Below, piece after piece: positions 1-8,632 of a stretch of DNA of 64,000 nt; position 1 is the stretch's first letter, and the number at the start of each line of letters is the position of its first letter. Made by a program: the position numbers and the translations under genes. Below the pieces are notes generated by a model. The model made no database searches and had not been told where the DNA came from. It saw only the letters and a program-made list of their open reading frames with translations. Source of the DNA: Telmatospirillum siberiense (GTDB lineage: Bacteria > Pseudomonadota > Alphaproteobacteria > Rhodospirillales > Magnetospirillaceae); the NCBI RefSeq assembly GCF_002845745.1, contig NZ_PIUM01000033.1, positions 1 to 64,000 on the forward strand, in the 5' to 3' direction.

Positions 1-8
1 CCCATCAT

Positions 9-28
9 GGCCGACCCGATGGTCGGCC
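9..28. other. Short perfect hairpin near window edge
   Basis: GGCCGACC and GGTCGGCC pair perfectly around a 4-nt loop. No T-run follows on either strand, so it may be a terminator of a gene outside the window or a small repeat. The rest of 1-144 holds no gene that I can see. Confidence 0.35.
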
Positions 29-104
29 AAACCCCCATGCTTGCCTGAACCAGAAAGCTCTTCCAGAAAAAACTTTCCCGTTGACACGCCGCCCCTCATA
101 TAAG

Positions 105-123
105 GCCGGTGCCACTGTTTTAT
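105..123 (+). repeat. 19-nt fragment of a dispersed repeat
   Basis: These 19 nt (starting GCCGGTGCCACT and ending GTTTTAT) are identical to 24515-24533, which is the right end of a large hairpin element there. Here only the end is present, just downstream of the Hsp70-like gene on the other strand. It looks like a remnant or solo end of the same element. Confidence 0.5.
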
Positions 124-144
124 TCGCGGCGCCGCGACGCCCGC

Positions 145-1443
145 TCAGGACGAAAAGATTTCCCGCGCGCGGTGCGCCAGGCCGCTGGCCACCGAGACGA
201 ATTCGCCGCCGGCGCTCAATTTCCCCCGGCCGAACCGGCGGGCGAAAATGTCGCGAACGGCGGGGACCAGCGACGAGCCGCCGGTCAGGAAGACACGGTC
301 CACCGCCTCGGTCCGGATGCCCGAACCGGACAGAAGAGCGTCGACACAGGTTTCAACGGCGGCAAGCTCGGGCGCGATCCAGCTTTCGAACTCACCCCGC
401 GTGACACGCCGCTCGATCCGCACCGGGTCGTGATCGAACAGCAGATCGGCGGCTCCCGCCCCCGACAGGTCGCGTTTCAGCTTTTCGACGGCGCGATAGA
501 GATGAAAGCCCAGATTGTGCTCGACCAATCCCCGCAACTGGCCGAGTTGATCGGGCCGGTCGACCTTGCCTTCAAGTTCGCGCAGAAGCCTGAGGGTCGA
601 GGGCGTATTGAGAAAACCGATATGATGCCAGCGCTCCAGCTTACCGTAGATCCAGGCCGGCACCACCAGCGTCTTGCCGGCGCTTTCGAAAGAGGCGCCC
701 TTGCCGAAATGCTCGCCCAGGGCATGCTGCACGATGCGCCGGTCGAAGGCGTCACCGGCCACCCCGACACCCTCGGTGCCGAGGATGGCGTCCTCGGGGC
801 GGGCCAGACGGGAGCGCCCCGGCCCCAGGCGGATCAGGCAGAAATCGCTGGTCCCGCCGCCGAAATCGGCGACCAGCACCGTCTCGTCGCGCTCCAGTCC
901 TCGTTCGTAATGACAAGCCGCGGCAATCGGCTCGAATTCGAAAACCACCTCCTCGATACCGGCCCGGCCGAAGGCGTCGCGCAGCCGCGTGGTGGCGAAA
1001 TCGTCCTCGGACGCCCCGTCCTCGGCGACGAAGCGCACCGGCCGCCCGGCGACGACGCGCCTCACCGGGACACCGGCCACCTGGGAGGCATGGACACGCA
1101 GGTCGGCGACGACCAGCGCGATCAGATCCTCGAGGGAATAGCTTGCCCCGAGAAGGGAGGTGCCGGTGAAGGCCCGGCTGGTCAGATAGGATTTGAACGA
1201 TTGCAGGAGACGGCAGCGCTCGTCGCCGTTGAGATAGGCCTCGATCGCCCGATGGCCGATCAGCGGCTCCACCCGTCCCGCCGGGTCGCGGCGCGCCCCG
1301 TCGAACGCCAACACCGAACGCTGCGTCGAGGAGGGACCGTCGACGGTGGCGAAGGGCGCGACGACGGCCTCGCCATCCGTACCGGCGAGTGCGATGGCGC
1401 TGTTGGTGGTGCCGAAATCCACCCCGACATAGAGAGAACCCAT
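145..1443 (-). CDS. yegD: Hsp70 family protein (YegD-like)
   Basis: A 432-aa actin-fold ATPase of the Hsp70 superfamily. Phosphate-1 motif VDFGTTNS is at residues 8-15, EPIAA at 171-175, the phosphate-2 loop VADFGGGTSDF at 191-201, and the adenosine loop TGGSS at 387-391. Length is close to E. coli YegD and there is essentially only the nucleotide-binding domain: the C-terminal substrate-binding and lid domains of DnaK are absent. I chose ATG 1443, four bases after the stop of the upstream MYG1-family gene, over an upstream in-frame start, because MGSLYVGVDFGTT matches the usual family N-terminus. It probably forms a two-gene operon with that gene. Its client and role are unknown. Confidence 0.88.
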   Translation of the reverse strand: MGSLYVGVDFGTTNSAIALAGTDGEAVVAPFATVDGPSSTQRSVLAFDGARRDPAGRVEPLIGHRAIEAYLNGDERCRLLQSFKSYLTSRAFTGTSLLGASYSLEDLIALVVADLRVHASQVAGVPVRRVVAGRPVRFVAEDGASEDDFATTRLRDAFGRAGIEEVVFEFEPIAAACHYERGLERDETVLVADFGGGTSDFCLIRLGPGRSRLARPEDAILGTEGVGVAGDAFDRRIVQHALGEHFGKGASFESAGKTLVVPAWIYGKLERWHHIGFLNTPSTLRLLRELEGKVDRPDQLGQLRGLVEHNLGFHLYRAVEKLKRDLSGAGAADLLFDHDPVRIERRVTRGEFESWIAPELAAVETCVDALLSGSGIRTEAVDRVFLTGGSSLVPAVRDIFARRFGRGKLSAGGEFVSVASGLAHRAREIFSS

Positions 1444-1447
1444 GCCG

Positions 1448-2338
1448 TCAGCGACCCGCCACCGCGCCACGGGCCAGGGCCAGGGCGCCCTCCCGGCTGC
1501 GAGCCCCGCAGACGAAGCGGGCCGGATGGCAGAAGGTGGCGTCGGCCACTCCCGAGACGGCGGCCAGCGCTTCGTCGCGCAAGCCCGCCCAGGCGTCGGG
1601 AAGCGGCCGACGCTGGGCGAAGGAGCCCTTTTCCGGCGGAACCGCGCTGCAGGTCCAGTCGTTCCCGGCCGGCCTCACCACGTAAAGCACCTGAGCCAGC
1701 CCGAGAGCGAAGACCGCCTCCTCCCACGGCACACGGCGATCGAGCACCAGAATGGCGGGATCCTCGGAGGCGCGCGCCGCTTCCGCCACTTCCCGCCTGG
1801 CCAGAACGTCGGCGTGGGCCCGCGCGCAGGTCCGCAGGAGAACTGCGCCGGCCAGATCGGCGGCGGCGAGAAAAGCCTCGGTCTCGTCGCGCCCCTCCTC
1901 GGCGAAGGTCGGGTTCCACGCTTCGAGCAGAGCCGAAAAATGCCCCGACATGGGCGTCGTCGCGCCATTGTCCATCAAATCGACGTCGCGGATCAGACCG
2001 GCGTCGAGGGCCTGCCACACCGACTGGACAGCCTCGTCCCCGGCGGCCGGAAGCAAGCCGCGCACGGCCTCGGCGCCGAAATCCCGCCAGACCAGTCCGG
2101 CCGAGCTGTAAGGCGCGCCGTCGGTCCTGAGCGGCTTGTCGCGCATGTGATGATCATAACGCCGCGCCCCAGCATCGAAAACGCCGCCGACGTCGAAGAC
2201 CACGTCGGCGGGCGCCAGCACCGCGCCGTCGCGGGTCCGGACCAGGGTCAGGTCTCCGCCCGTCGCCGCCTTCAGGATGGCATAGGCGAAAACGTCGTCG
2301 GCATGAAAGGTACCGCTATGGGTGGCCACCGTCAGCAA
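1448..2338 (-). CDS. MYG1 family protein (DHH-like metal-dependent hydrolase)
   Basis: A 296-aa protein with the MYG1/UPF0160 signature at its N-terminus (THSGTFHADDVFAYAIL), a metal-binding HxxxFHADD motif, and a later YDHH motif, as in DHH-type phosphoesterases. Eukaryotic MYG1 is reported as a 3'-5' RNA exonuclease; the bacterial substrate is not known. The start I prefer is TTG at 2338, which has AGGAG seven bases upstream and gives a protein beginning LLTVATHSG as in relatives. An upstream in-frame start at 2392 would add 18 poorly conserved residues. It lies directly upstream of the Hsp70-like gene. Confidence 0.82.
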   Translation of the reverse strand: MLTVATHSGTFHADDVFAYAILKAATGGDLTLVRTRDGAVLAPADVVFDVGGVFDAGARRYDHHMRDKPLRTDGAPYSSAGLVWRDFGAEAVRGLLPAAGDEAVQSVWQALDAGLIRDVDLMDNGATTPMSGHFSALLEAWNPTFAEEGRDETEAFLAAADLAGAVLLRTCARAHADVLARREVAEAARASEDPAILVLDRRVPWEEAVFALGLAQVLYVVRPAGNDWTCSAVPPEKGSFAQRRPLPDAWAGLRDEALAAVSGVADATFCHPARFVCGARSREGALALARGAVAGR

Positions 2339-2455
2339 GGGCCGTCTCCTAAAGACATCGCGAAGGCTCGTCGGCCGGGCCGCCCGCGACATAAAGACGG
2401 CCCTCCGGAAATCGGAAGGCTTCTTTATGCGATTTTACCCCTTCCGTCCAAGCGC

Positions 2456-2902
2456 TCAGTAATGCAGCGGCACGGAAATGGACGTTCCGGCCTCGGGCAG
2501 GTCGAAGGCCGAGGCATCGAAACGCGGCGGGCCGAATACGCTGGGATCGTTGGACAGCCCCCAGCCCTCGGCGGGAAACATGCCGAGGAACAGGTTCAGT
2601 TTCTGGTTCCCATCCTCGTCATGATAGGCCAGCACCGCATAGCGGCCGGCGGGAACGTCGTGGAACACCGCCGTCACCGTCCCCTCCCGGGCCGGCACCG
2701 AAAGCACCTGCAGGGCTTTCGGTTCGTGGCGAAAGGATTCGGCATCGGCGTAAAGCGCGACGCGGACCGTTTCCTTGGCCTCGCGCACACCGGTCACGGC
2801 GACCGTCAGATCGGCGGCGGCGGCACCCGAGGCGGCGGCGGTCAAGGCGAGCAGGACGCCGGCGAGAACCGCCGGCTTCGAAAAGGACGCGAAGAACACC
2901 AT
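2456..2902 (-). CDS. DUF2141 family exported protein
   Basis: A 148-aa protein with a clear Sec signal peptide (hydrophobic core about residues 10-29, AxA-type site near 27-29) and a DUF2141 body: ADLTVAVTGVR, the GRYAVLAYHDEDGNQKL segment and a C-terminal proline/glycine-rich part. DUF2141 proteins are small periplasmic beta-sandwich proteins of unknown role. AAAGGAG sits six bases before ATG. It is 12 bp downstream of a small membrane-protein gene and probably co-transcribed with it. Confidence 0.8.
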   Translation of the reverse strand: MVFFASFSKPAVLAGVLLALTAAASGAAAADLTVAVTGVREAKETVRVALYADAESFRHEPKALQVLSVPAREGTVTAVFHDVPAGRYAVLAYHDEDGNQKLNLFLGMFPAEGWGLSNDPSVFGPPRFDASAFDLPEAGTSISVPLHY

Positions 2903-2914
2903 GAACTCCTTTTT

Positions 2915-3277
2915 CTATTTCTTGAGACGCCGGGCCAGATGTTCGGCAAGCCCGATGGTGGCAAGGCCGGCGGCGACATGCAGCCCGCGCAACACGGTCT
3001 GTGCCTCCTCCATCTGCAGATAAACCGGCAGGACCAGTTGCGCGATGCCGAGAGCCGGAATGAACAGCCCCCAAAGACCGCTTCCCAGGGCCAGGGGAAG
3101 CGAGCGCCTGCCCGTCTGCACGGCCAGCACCCACAGGGCGAGAACCACCAAAAGCCCGCAACTCATGTGAAGGACCACCGGCACATCGAACCCCAGCCAA
3201 TAGGCGGTTCCCAGGCCGAGGGCGAGCAGGCCGAACAGGCGGGACGCCATCAGCGAAATCTTCGTACTTTTCGTCAT
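2915..3277 (-). CDS. Small four-helix membrane protein
   Basis: A 120-aa protein with about four hydrophobic segments (residues about 10-30, 33-52, 60-83 and 92-113). Histidines occur inside two predicted helices (VVLHMSCG and LRGLHVAAG). That pattern resembles small cytochrome-b-like membrane proteins, but haem binding is only a guess. TAGGAG lies 12 nt before ATG. It is the first gene of a pair with the DUF2141 gene and is divergent from the adenine deaminase gene. I do not recognise the family with certainty. Confidence 0.65.
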   Translation of the reverse strand: MTKSTKISLMASRLFGLLALGLGTAYWLGFDVPVVLHMSCGLLVVLALWVLAVQTGRRSLPLALGSGLWGLFIPALGIAQLVLPVYLQMEEAQTVLRGLHVAAGLATIGLAEHLARRLKK

Positions 3278-3553
3278 GCGGACATCGCTCTCCTAAAATT
3301 TCCTCCCGCCATGGCCGAGGGCCAATTGGACGGGCCGGTCCCGCCGAAAGACGCAAGGGCCGGGATTTTTATTGCACGTCACGGCGGGAAAAGATGCGCC
3401 TCCTCTTCCCGGATGGAAACTGGAATAATTCTGTAATTTGCGACAAGCGGGTGTCGATACGTCAAAATTTTCTCATTTCGATACCCACCGGGCCGGGCCT
3501 TCTTTAAAATGGCGGGCACGTCGCGAAGCCTGCCGAAGGAGAAAAAAACCACC

Positions 3554-4576
3554 ATGCACACCCATCCCGCAGCGTCGATGGACGCTTTCATCGCCGGCAT
3601 GCCGAAATGCGAACTGCACGTCCATCTGGAAGGCACGCTGGAACCGGAACTGAAATTCGCCCTGGCCGCGCGCAACGGCATCGCCCTGCCCTTCGCCACG
3701 GCCGGAGAATTGCGCGCCACCTACGATTTTCATGATCTGCCGTCCTTCCTCGCCATCTATTACGACGGCATGCGCGTCTTGCGAAAGGAGCCCGATTTCT
3801 ACGACCTGACCTGGGCCTATCTGGCCAAGGCCCATTCGCAGAACGTCCGCTATAGCGAAATGTTCTTCGATCCGCAGGCCCATACGGCGCGCGGGGTCTC
3901 CTTCGACACGGTGATCCGGGGCATCCGCCGGGCGCAGATGGACGCGGAGAACCGGCTGGGCATCCGCAGCCAATTGATCATGTGTTTTCTGCGCGACTGG
4001 AGCGCCGAGTTCGCCATGGCGACCCTGCTCGAGTCCCTGCCCTACAAGGAATGGATCATCGGCGTCGGCCTCGACTCCGACGAGAAGAACAACCCGCCGC
4101 TCAAGTTCCGCGAGGTGTTCCAGCGCGCCAGAGAGGAAGGCTATCTGCTGACCATGCATTGCGACGTGGATCAGGACGACACGACGGCGCACATCCGCCA
4201 GTGCATCGAAGACATCGGCGTGTCGCGCCTCGACCACGGGGTCAATACGCTGGACGATCCGACCCTGATCGCCATGGTGGCGGAACGCAAGCTGGGCCTG
4301 ACCATCTGTCCGGTCTCCAACGCCTATGTCACCGGCGACAGCAAGGCCAGGCAGATCAAGCGGTTCCTCGACCTCGGCATCCGGGCGACGGTCAATTCCG
4401 ACGACCCGGCCTATTTCGGGGGCTATATGACCGAAAACCTGCTCTGTACGCAGCGCGAGGCGGATCTCACCCGGGACGAGGTGACCCAACTGATGCGCAA
4501 CGCCTTCGAATCGACCTGGCTGCCGAGAGCGGCCAAGGATCGTTTCCTGGCCGAACTGGAAACCGCCGCCGGCTGA
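3554..4576 (+). CDS. Adenine deaminase (adenosine deaminase family type)
   Basis: A 340-aa metal-dependent deaminase of the ADA superfamily. The N-terminal zinc motif LHVHLEGT (H22, H24) is present, as are MHCDVDQ, SRLDHGVN and the NSDDPAYFGGY segment. EMFFDPQAHTARGV and the FGGYMTENL context fit the adenine-deaminase subgroup (yeast Aah1 / Pseudomonas type) better than classical adenosine deaminase, so the predicted reaction is adenine to hypoxanthine plus ammonia in purine salvage. Start ATG 3554 has AAGGAG at good spacing; an in-frame ATG at 3509 lacks one. The gene stands alone and is followed by a strong GC-rich hairpin. Confidence 0.88.
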   Translation: MHTHPAASMDAFIAGMPKCELHVHLEGTLEPELKFALAARNGIALPFATAGELRATYDFHDLPSFLAIYYDGMRVLRKEPDFYDLTWAYLAKAHSQNVRYSEMFFDPQAHTARGVSFDTVIRGIRRAQMDAENRLGIRSQLIMCFLRDWSAEFAMATLLESLPYKEWIIGVGLDSDEKNNPPLKFREVFQRAREEGYLLTMHCDVDQDDTTAHIRQCIEDIGVSRLDHGVNTLDDPTLIAMVAERKLGLTICPVSNAYVTGDSKARQIKRFLDLGIRATVNSDDPAYFGGYMTENLLCTQREADLTRDEVTQLMRNAFESTWLPRAAKDRFLAELETAAG

Positions 4577-4583
4577 TTGCCGA

Positions 4584-4615
4584 AGCCCCGGCGGATCGGA
4601 CCGCCCGCCGGGGCT
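4584..4615 (+). terminator. GC-rich hairpin after adenine deaminase gene
   Basis: AGCCCCGGCGG and CCGCCGGGGCT form an 11-bp perfect stem with a 10-nt loop, starting 8 bases after the stop codon. There is no U-tract, so intrinsic termination may be weak; it may instead protect the mRNA end. Confidence 0.55.
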
Positions 4616-4736
4616 GAGGGGGCCTGTTGCGCCCCCGTCCTCAAATGGGGATACCCCCCATCATCTCTCGACCATAAGTTATCAGACGAACAAGGGCGGC
4701 CGTTCGGGCAAGCCTCTTTCCGTAACGGGGATTTGC

Positions 4737-6851
4737 GTGGTGGGTATCACAGTGGCCATCGACAACCCGGGCGCAGGAGCGCCCAACGAAAGCAAACCGG
4801 ATGAGACCGAGGCACGCTGCCGCCGGCTCGCCGAACATTGCTCGGACATGATCGCCCTGCTCGATCTCGAAGGGCGTTACCTTTACGTCTCGGCGGCCAG
4901 CATGCCGCTTTTCGGACAGACCGAGGCCGATCTTCTCGGGCGGCACGCCGTCGAATTCGCCCATCCCGACGATGCCGACAAGTTGCCGGCCATCATCGCC
5001 CAAATCCGACGGACGCCCAGGGTTCACACGCTGACCTTCCGCCGACGGCGCAAGGACGATCAATTTTGTTGGGTCGAATCGAAGGTCCAAGGAGTCCTTG
5101 GCCCCGACGGCACTGTCAGCGAAATCATTCTGACGGCGCGGGACATTTCCGAACGCCGCCAGGCAGAGGAGGAACTCCGCATCGCCGCCCTCGCCTTCGA
5201 AGCCCAGCACGGCATGATCATCACCGGCCCCGACGGGGCGATTCTCCGGGTCAACCGGGGCTTTACCGAAATCACCGGCTATTCGGCCGAGGAGGTGATC
5301 GGCCGCAATCCCAGCATGCTCAAGTCGGGCCGTCATGACCAGATGTTCTACCAGGCCCTGTGGAACAGCGTCGAAGAGACGGGATCCTGGAAAGGCGAAC
5401 TGTGGAATCGCCGCAAGAATGGCGAAATCTACCCCCAATGGCTCAGCATTTCGGCGGTCAGAGGCGTATCCGGCCAGATTTCCCATTATGTCGGCTCTTT
5501 CGCCGATATCACCCAGCACAAGGCCGATACCGACAAGATCGAACATCTGGCCTTCTACGATCCCCTGACCCGCCTGCCCAACCGGCGGCTCCTCGAGGAA
5601 CGGTTGAGCCAGTCCCTGATCACCAGCTTGCGCAGCAAGCGGGAGGGGGCGCTGCTCTTCATCGATCTCGACAATTTCAAGATCATCAACGACACCCTGG
5701 GTCACGACAAGGGCGACCTGCTGCTGCAGCAGACGGCCCAACGGCTGACCGCCTGCGTCAGAGAGTCCGACACGGTGGCCCGCCTGGGAGGCGACGAATT
5801 CGTCGTCATGCTGGAGGAGCTGAGTGAGAACCGGGCCGAGGCGGCGGCGCAAACCCGCATCGTCGGGGAAAAGATCCTGGCCGCTCTCGATGCGCCTTAC
5901 AGGCTCAGCCCCTATGAATACGAATGCAGCGCCAGCATCGGCGTCGCCCTGTTCGGCGACCACCGGCAGAACATGCATGACATCCTGAAACAAGCCGACC
6001 TCGCCATGTATCGGGCGAAGACCGGCGGACGTAACGGCATCCGTTTCTTCGATCCGGAAATGCAGGCGTCGGTCAGCGCGCGGACCGCGCTGGAATCCGA
6101 ATTGCGCCGGGCCATCCGTGAGAAGCAGTTCGTCCTGCATTACCAGCCGCAGGTGGACGCCGGCGGCCGGCTGACCGGCGCCGAGGCGCTGTTGCGCTGG
6201 CAGCATCCCACCCGGGGACTGGTGTTTCCCGATAACTTCATTTCGGTGGCCGAGGAAACCGGCATGATCGTGGGGCTGGGCCGCTGGGTTCTGGAAACTG
6301 CCTGCGAGCAGTTGGCCGCCTGGGCGAAACGGCCCGAAACGGCCCATCTCAGCCTGGCCGTCAATGTCAGCGCCGGCCAATTCCGGCAGACCGACTTCGT
6401 CAACCGCGTCCTGGAGACCGTCCGCCAGAGCGGAGCCGATCCCCTCCGGCTGAAGCTGGAACTGACCGAAAGCATGCTGCTGGACGACATCGAGGACACC
6501 ATCACGAAAATGCAGGCGATGAAGCACCACGGCCTCAGCTTTTCGCTGGACGATTTCGGCACCGGCTATTCATCGCTGGCCTATTTGAAAAGCCTGCCCC
6601 TGAGCCAGTTGAAGATCGACCGCTCCTTCGTCACCGACGTCCATACCGACCCCAACGCGGCCGCCATCGCCAAGACCATCGTCTTCCTGGCGCAAAGCCT
6701 GGGCCTCACCGTGATCGCCGAAGGGGTGGAAACGGAAGTGCAACGCCGGTTCCTCGACGAGAACGGCTGTCGGGACTATCAGGGTTATCTGTTCAGCCGG
6801 CCACTGCCCCTCGATGAATTCGAACGCTTCACGGTGAAACGGGAGGAGTAA
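4737..6851 (+). CDS. PAS-PAS-GGDEF-EAL bifunctional c-di-GMP enzyme
   Basis: A 704-aa soluble signalling protein with no membrane segment. Two PAS domains (about 20-130 and 145-260) precede a GGDEF domain (about 265-430) and an EAL domain (about 445-695). The cyclase active site is intact (RLGGDEF) and the inhibitory I-site RESD lies five residues upstream of it. The phosphodiesterase site also looks intact: GAEALLRW, NVSAGQF, ELTES, DDFGTGYSS, LKIDRSFV, AEGVET. Both diguanylate cyclase and phosphodiesterase activity are therefore possible; which dominates cannot be told. The start is GTG 4737, with only a weak GGGG upstream; an alternative is the adjacent GTG. The gene stands alone between two hairpins. 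Confidence 0.92.
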   Translation: MVGITVAIDNPGAGAPNESKPDETEARCRRLAEHCSDMIALLDLEGRYLYVSAASMPLFGQTEADLLGRHAVEFAHPDDADKLPAIIAQIRRTPRVHTLTFRRRRKDDQFCWVESKVQGVLGPDGTVSEIILTARDISERRQAEEELRIAALAFEAQHGMIITGPDGAILRVNRGFTEITGYSAEEVIGRNPSMLKSGRHDQMFYQALWNSVEETGSWKGELWNRRKNGEIYPQWLSISAVRGVSGQISHYVGSFADITQHKADTDKIEHLAFYDPLTRLPNRRLLEERLSQSLITSLRSKREGALLFIDLDNFKIINDTLGHDKGDLLLQQTAQRLTACVRESDTVARLGGDEFVVMLEELSENRAEAAAQTRIVGEKILAALDAPYRLSPYEYECSASIGVALFGDHRQNMHDILKQADLAMYRAKTGGRNGIRFFDPEMQASVSARTALESELRRAIREKQFVLHYQPQVDAGGRLTGAEALLRWQHPTRGLVFPDNFISVAEETGMIVGLGRWVLETACEQLAAWAKRPETAHLSLAVNVSAGQFRQTDFVNRVLETVRQSGADPLRLKLELTESMLLDDIEDTITKMQAMKHHGLSFSLDDFGTGYSSLAYLKSLPLSQLKIDRSFVTDVHTDPNAAAIAKTIVFLAQSLGLTVIAEGVETEVQRRFLDENGCRDYQGYLFSRPLPLDEFERFTVKREE

Positions 6852-6853
6852 TA

Positions 6854-6881
6854 CCGGCGAGCCACGTCAGGGGCTCGCCGG
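6854..6881 (+). terminator. Hairpin after the GGDEF-EAL gene
   Basis: CCGGCGAGCC and GGCTCGCCGG pair perfectly (10 bp, 8-nt loop) immediately after the stop codon. No T-run follows. Confidence 0.55.
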
Positions 6882-6896
6882 GAGTAAGAAACATGA

Positions 6897-6913
6897 GCGG
6901 CCCGATTGGCCGC
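6897..6913 (-). terminator. Terminator of the minus-strand D-glutamate operon
   Basis: Read on the minus strand, GCGGCC and GGCCGC form a 6-bp stem with a 5-nt loop followed by a T-rich stretch (TCATGTTTCTT). It lies six bases after the transaminase stop codon. Confidence 0.5.
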
Positions 6914-6918
6914 CTCCG

Positions 6919-7770
6919 TCACCGCGAGGCGCGGGCGAAGTCGATATAGATCTCGCGCAGGCGCTTCGTCGTCGGGCCGGGCGTTCCGTCGCCGATGGCC
7001 TGATCATCGATCGTCACCACCGGCGTGACGAAAGCCGAGGCGCTGGTGAAGAACGCTTCCGCCGCGTCCAAAGCCTCGGCCACGGTGAAGGGCCTCTCCT
7101 CGACACGGATATTCTTCTCGGCGGCCAGCGCCAGGATCGCCTTCCTGGTACACCCCGGCAGCAGGGCATGGGAATTGGGCCGGGTCACCAGGACATTGTT
7201 CTTGGTGATGATGAAGACCGAAGACGAACCGCCTTCGGTGACGAAACCGTCCTCAACCATCCACGCTTCCTGGCAACCGGCCTCGTGAGCGGCCTGCTTG
7301 GCCAGGACCTGGGCCAGAAGGGCGATGCTCTTGATGTCGCGGCGGGCCCACCGGATGTCCTCCAGCGTCTTGGCCTTGATGCCGGACTTGGCGGTGGGCG
7401 AGTCGATGATGGTCTTGGCCTGGGTGAACATCAGGAGCGTCGGCTTGACGTTCTCGGGAAAGTGAAAGTCGCGCGGCGCCACGCCACGGGTCACCTGCAT
7501 ATAGACGACGCCTTCCTTGACGCCGTTGCGCGTGATCAATTCCTTCTCGATCTCCTCGACGCGGCTCATCGGCGCCGGCAGCGGCAGGAAAATCTCGCCC
7601 AGGGAACGTTCGAAACGCGCCAGATGGGATTGATTGTCGACGAGATGACCGTCGAGAACGGCGGACACCTCGTAGATGCCGTCGGCGAAGAGAAATCCGC
7701 GGTCGAGGACCGACACGCGAGCCTCGTCCAGAGGCAGGTACTCTCCATTCAGATAGGCGATAGAGGTCAT
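6919..7770 (-). CDS. dat: D-amino-acid transaminase
   Basis: A 283-aa fold-type IV PLP enzyme. It has the YLNGEYLP N-terminus, DRGFLFADGIYE, the substrate-loop segment VTRGVAPR, the PLP lysine in RRDIKS (K147, close to K145 of the Bacillus enzyme), and EGGSSSVFI and PGCTRKAIL for phosphate binding. It interconverts D-amino acids and 2-oxo acids, for example D-glutamate/pyruvate with D-alanine/2-oxoglutarate. ATG 7770 was chosen because the protein starts as in relatives; a longer in-frame start at 7875 would run into the ABC ATPase gene. It is the last gene of a minus-strand operon with a Glt-type ABC importer and a LysR gene, which supports a D-glutamate role. Branched-chain aminotransferase is a less likely alternative. 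Confidence 0.88.
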   Translation of the reverse strand: MTSIAYLNGEYLPLDEARVSVLDRGFLFADGIYEVSAVLDGHLVDNQSHLARFERSLGEIFLPLPAPMSRVEEIEKELITRNGVKEGVVYMQVTRGVAPRDFHFPENVKPTLLMFTQAKTIIDSPTAKSGIKAKTLEDIRWARRDIKSIALLAQVLAKQAAHEAGCQEAWMVEDGFVTEGGSSSVFIITKNNVLVTRPNSHALLPGCTRKAILALAAEKNIRVEERPFTVAEALDAAEAFFTSASAFVTPVVTIDDQAIGDGTPGPTTKRLREIYIDFARASR

Positions 7771-7795
7771 GATGATATCGTCCCGGTGTTGTTCG

Positions 7796-8539
7796 TCAGT
7801 GAGTGAGAATTTTCGATAGGAAGGCCTGGGCGCGGTCGCTGTGCGGCTTGCCGAAGAAATCGTCCTTGGGAACATCCTCGACGATCTCGCCCTTGTCCAT
7901 GAAGATCACGCGGTCGGCCACCTTGCGGGCAAAACCCATCTCGTGGGTGACCACCATCATGGTCATGCCGTCCTGCGCCAGTTCGATCATCACGTCCAGA
8001 ACTTCCTTGATCATTTCCGGATCGAGCGCCGAGGTCGGCTCGTCGAACAGCATGGCCACAGGATCCATGGCCAAGGCCCGGGCGATGGCGACACGCTGCT
8101 GCTGTCCGCCCGACAACTGGCCCGGCCGCTTTTCCGCGTGATCCTTGAGGCCGACCCTTTCAAGCAGCGACAGGGTCTTGGCCATGGCCTCCTCGTGGCT
8201 GCGGCCCAAGACCTTCTCCTGCGCCAGGCAGAGGTTCTCGGTGATCCTCAGGTGAGGAAACAGCTCGAAATGCTGGAAGACCATGCCGACCCGCGCCCGC
8301 AACCGGTTGAGGTCGACCTTGGGATCCGACAGATCGACCCCGTCGACGATGATCCGCCCGCTCTGGAACGGCTCCAGCGCGTTGACGCATTTGATCAGCG
8401 TGGATTTTCCCGAACCCGACGGCCCGCAGACCACCACCACCTCGCCCTTGCGGACCTTGGTGGTGCAATCGGTCAGGACCTGGAAATTTCCATAGAACTT
8501 GTTGACCAGGGTGATGTCGATCATGGGCGGTACGGACAT
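7796..8539 (-). CDS. gltL: Polar amino-acid ABC transporter ATPase (GltL/GlnQ type)
   Basis: A 247-aa ABC ATPase: Walker [10 protein letters not shown] at 39-47, signature LSGGQQQR, Walker [15 protein letters not shown], and switch histidine in VTHEMGFA. It is typical of the polar amino-acid family and would power import through the two permeases encoded upstream. GGAAGAG lies before ATG 8539; an internal ATG five codons later is also possible. It is separated from the upstream permease gene by a 92-bp gap filled by a hairpin, and from the transaminase gene by 25 bp. Confidence 0.93.
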   Translation of the reverse strand: MSVPPMIDITLVNKFYGNFQVLTDCTTKVRKGEVVVVCGPSGSGKSTLIKCVNALEPFQSGRIIVDGVDLSDPKVDLNRLRARVGMVFQHFELFPHLRITENLCLAQEKVLGRSHEEAMAKTLSLLERVGLKDHAEKRPGQLSGGQQQRVAIARALAMDPVAMLFDEPTSALDPEMIKEVLDVMIELAQDGMTMMVVTHEMGFARKVADRVIFMDKGEIVEDVPKDDFFGKPHSDRAQAFLSKILTH

Positions 8540-8580
8540 GGGCGATCTCTTCCGATCCTAGTGGACCAACTAATTGAATT

Positions 8581-8632
8581 GTGGCGAATATCTGATGACT
8601 GGCGGGGACGCCATCCGTCAGATATTCGCCAC
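8581..8632. repeat. 15-bp inverted repeat between permease and ATPase genes
   Basis: GTGGCGAATATCTGA (8581-8595) is perfectly complementary to 8618-8632, with an inner stem TGGCG/CGCCA. Together they make one long hairpin in the operon mRNA. Its end touches the stop codon of the permease gene. It could stabilise the 3' end of the upstream message or attenuate the ATPase gene. Confidence 0.6.

Noticed and set aside
81-104. TTGACA ... TATAAG promoter on the plus strand
   Set aside because: Spacing is only 12 nt and it would read into the antisense of the Hsp70-like gene.
109-2130. Long plus-strand open frame opposite the Hsp70 and MYG1 genes
   Set aside because: Antisense frame kept open by high GC; low-complexity Arg/Pro/Gly translation without any motif, while the minus strand encodes clear families.
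1442-3436. 664-codon plus-strand frame
   Set aside because: Crosses three well-supported minus-strand genes and shows no recognisable domain.
4641-6530. 629-codon minus-strand frame
   Set aside because: Mirror of the GGDEF-EAL gene; codon-position bias belongs to the plus strand.
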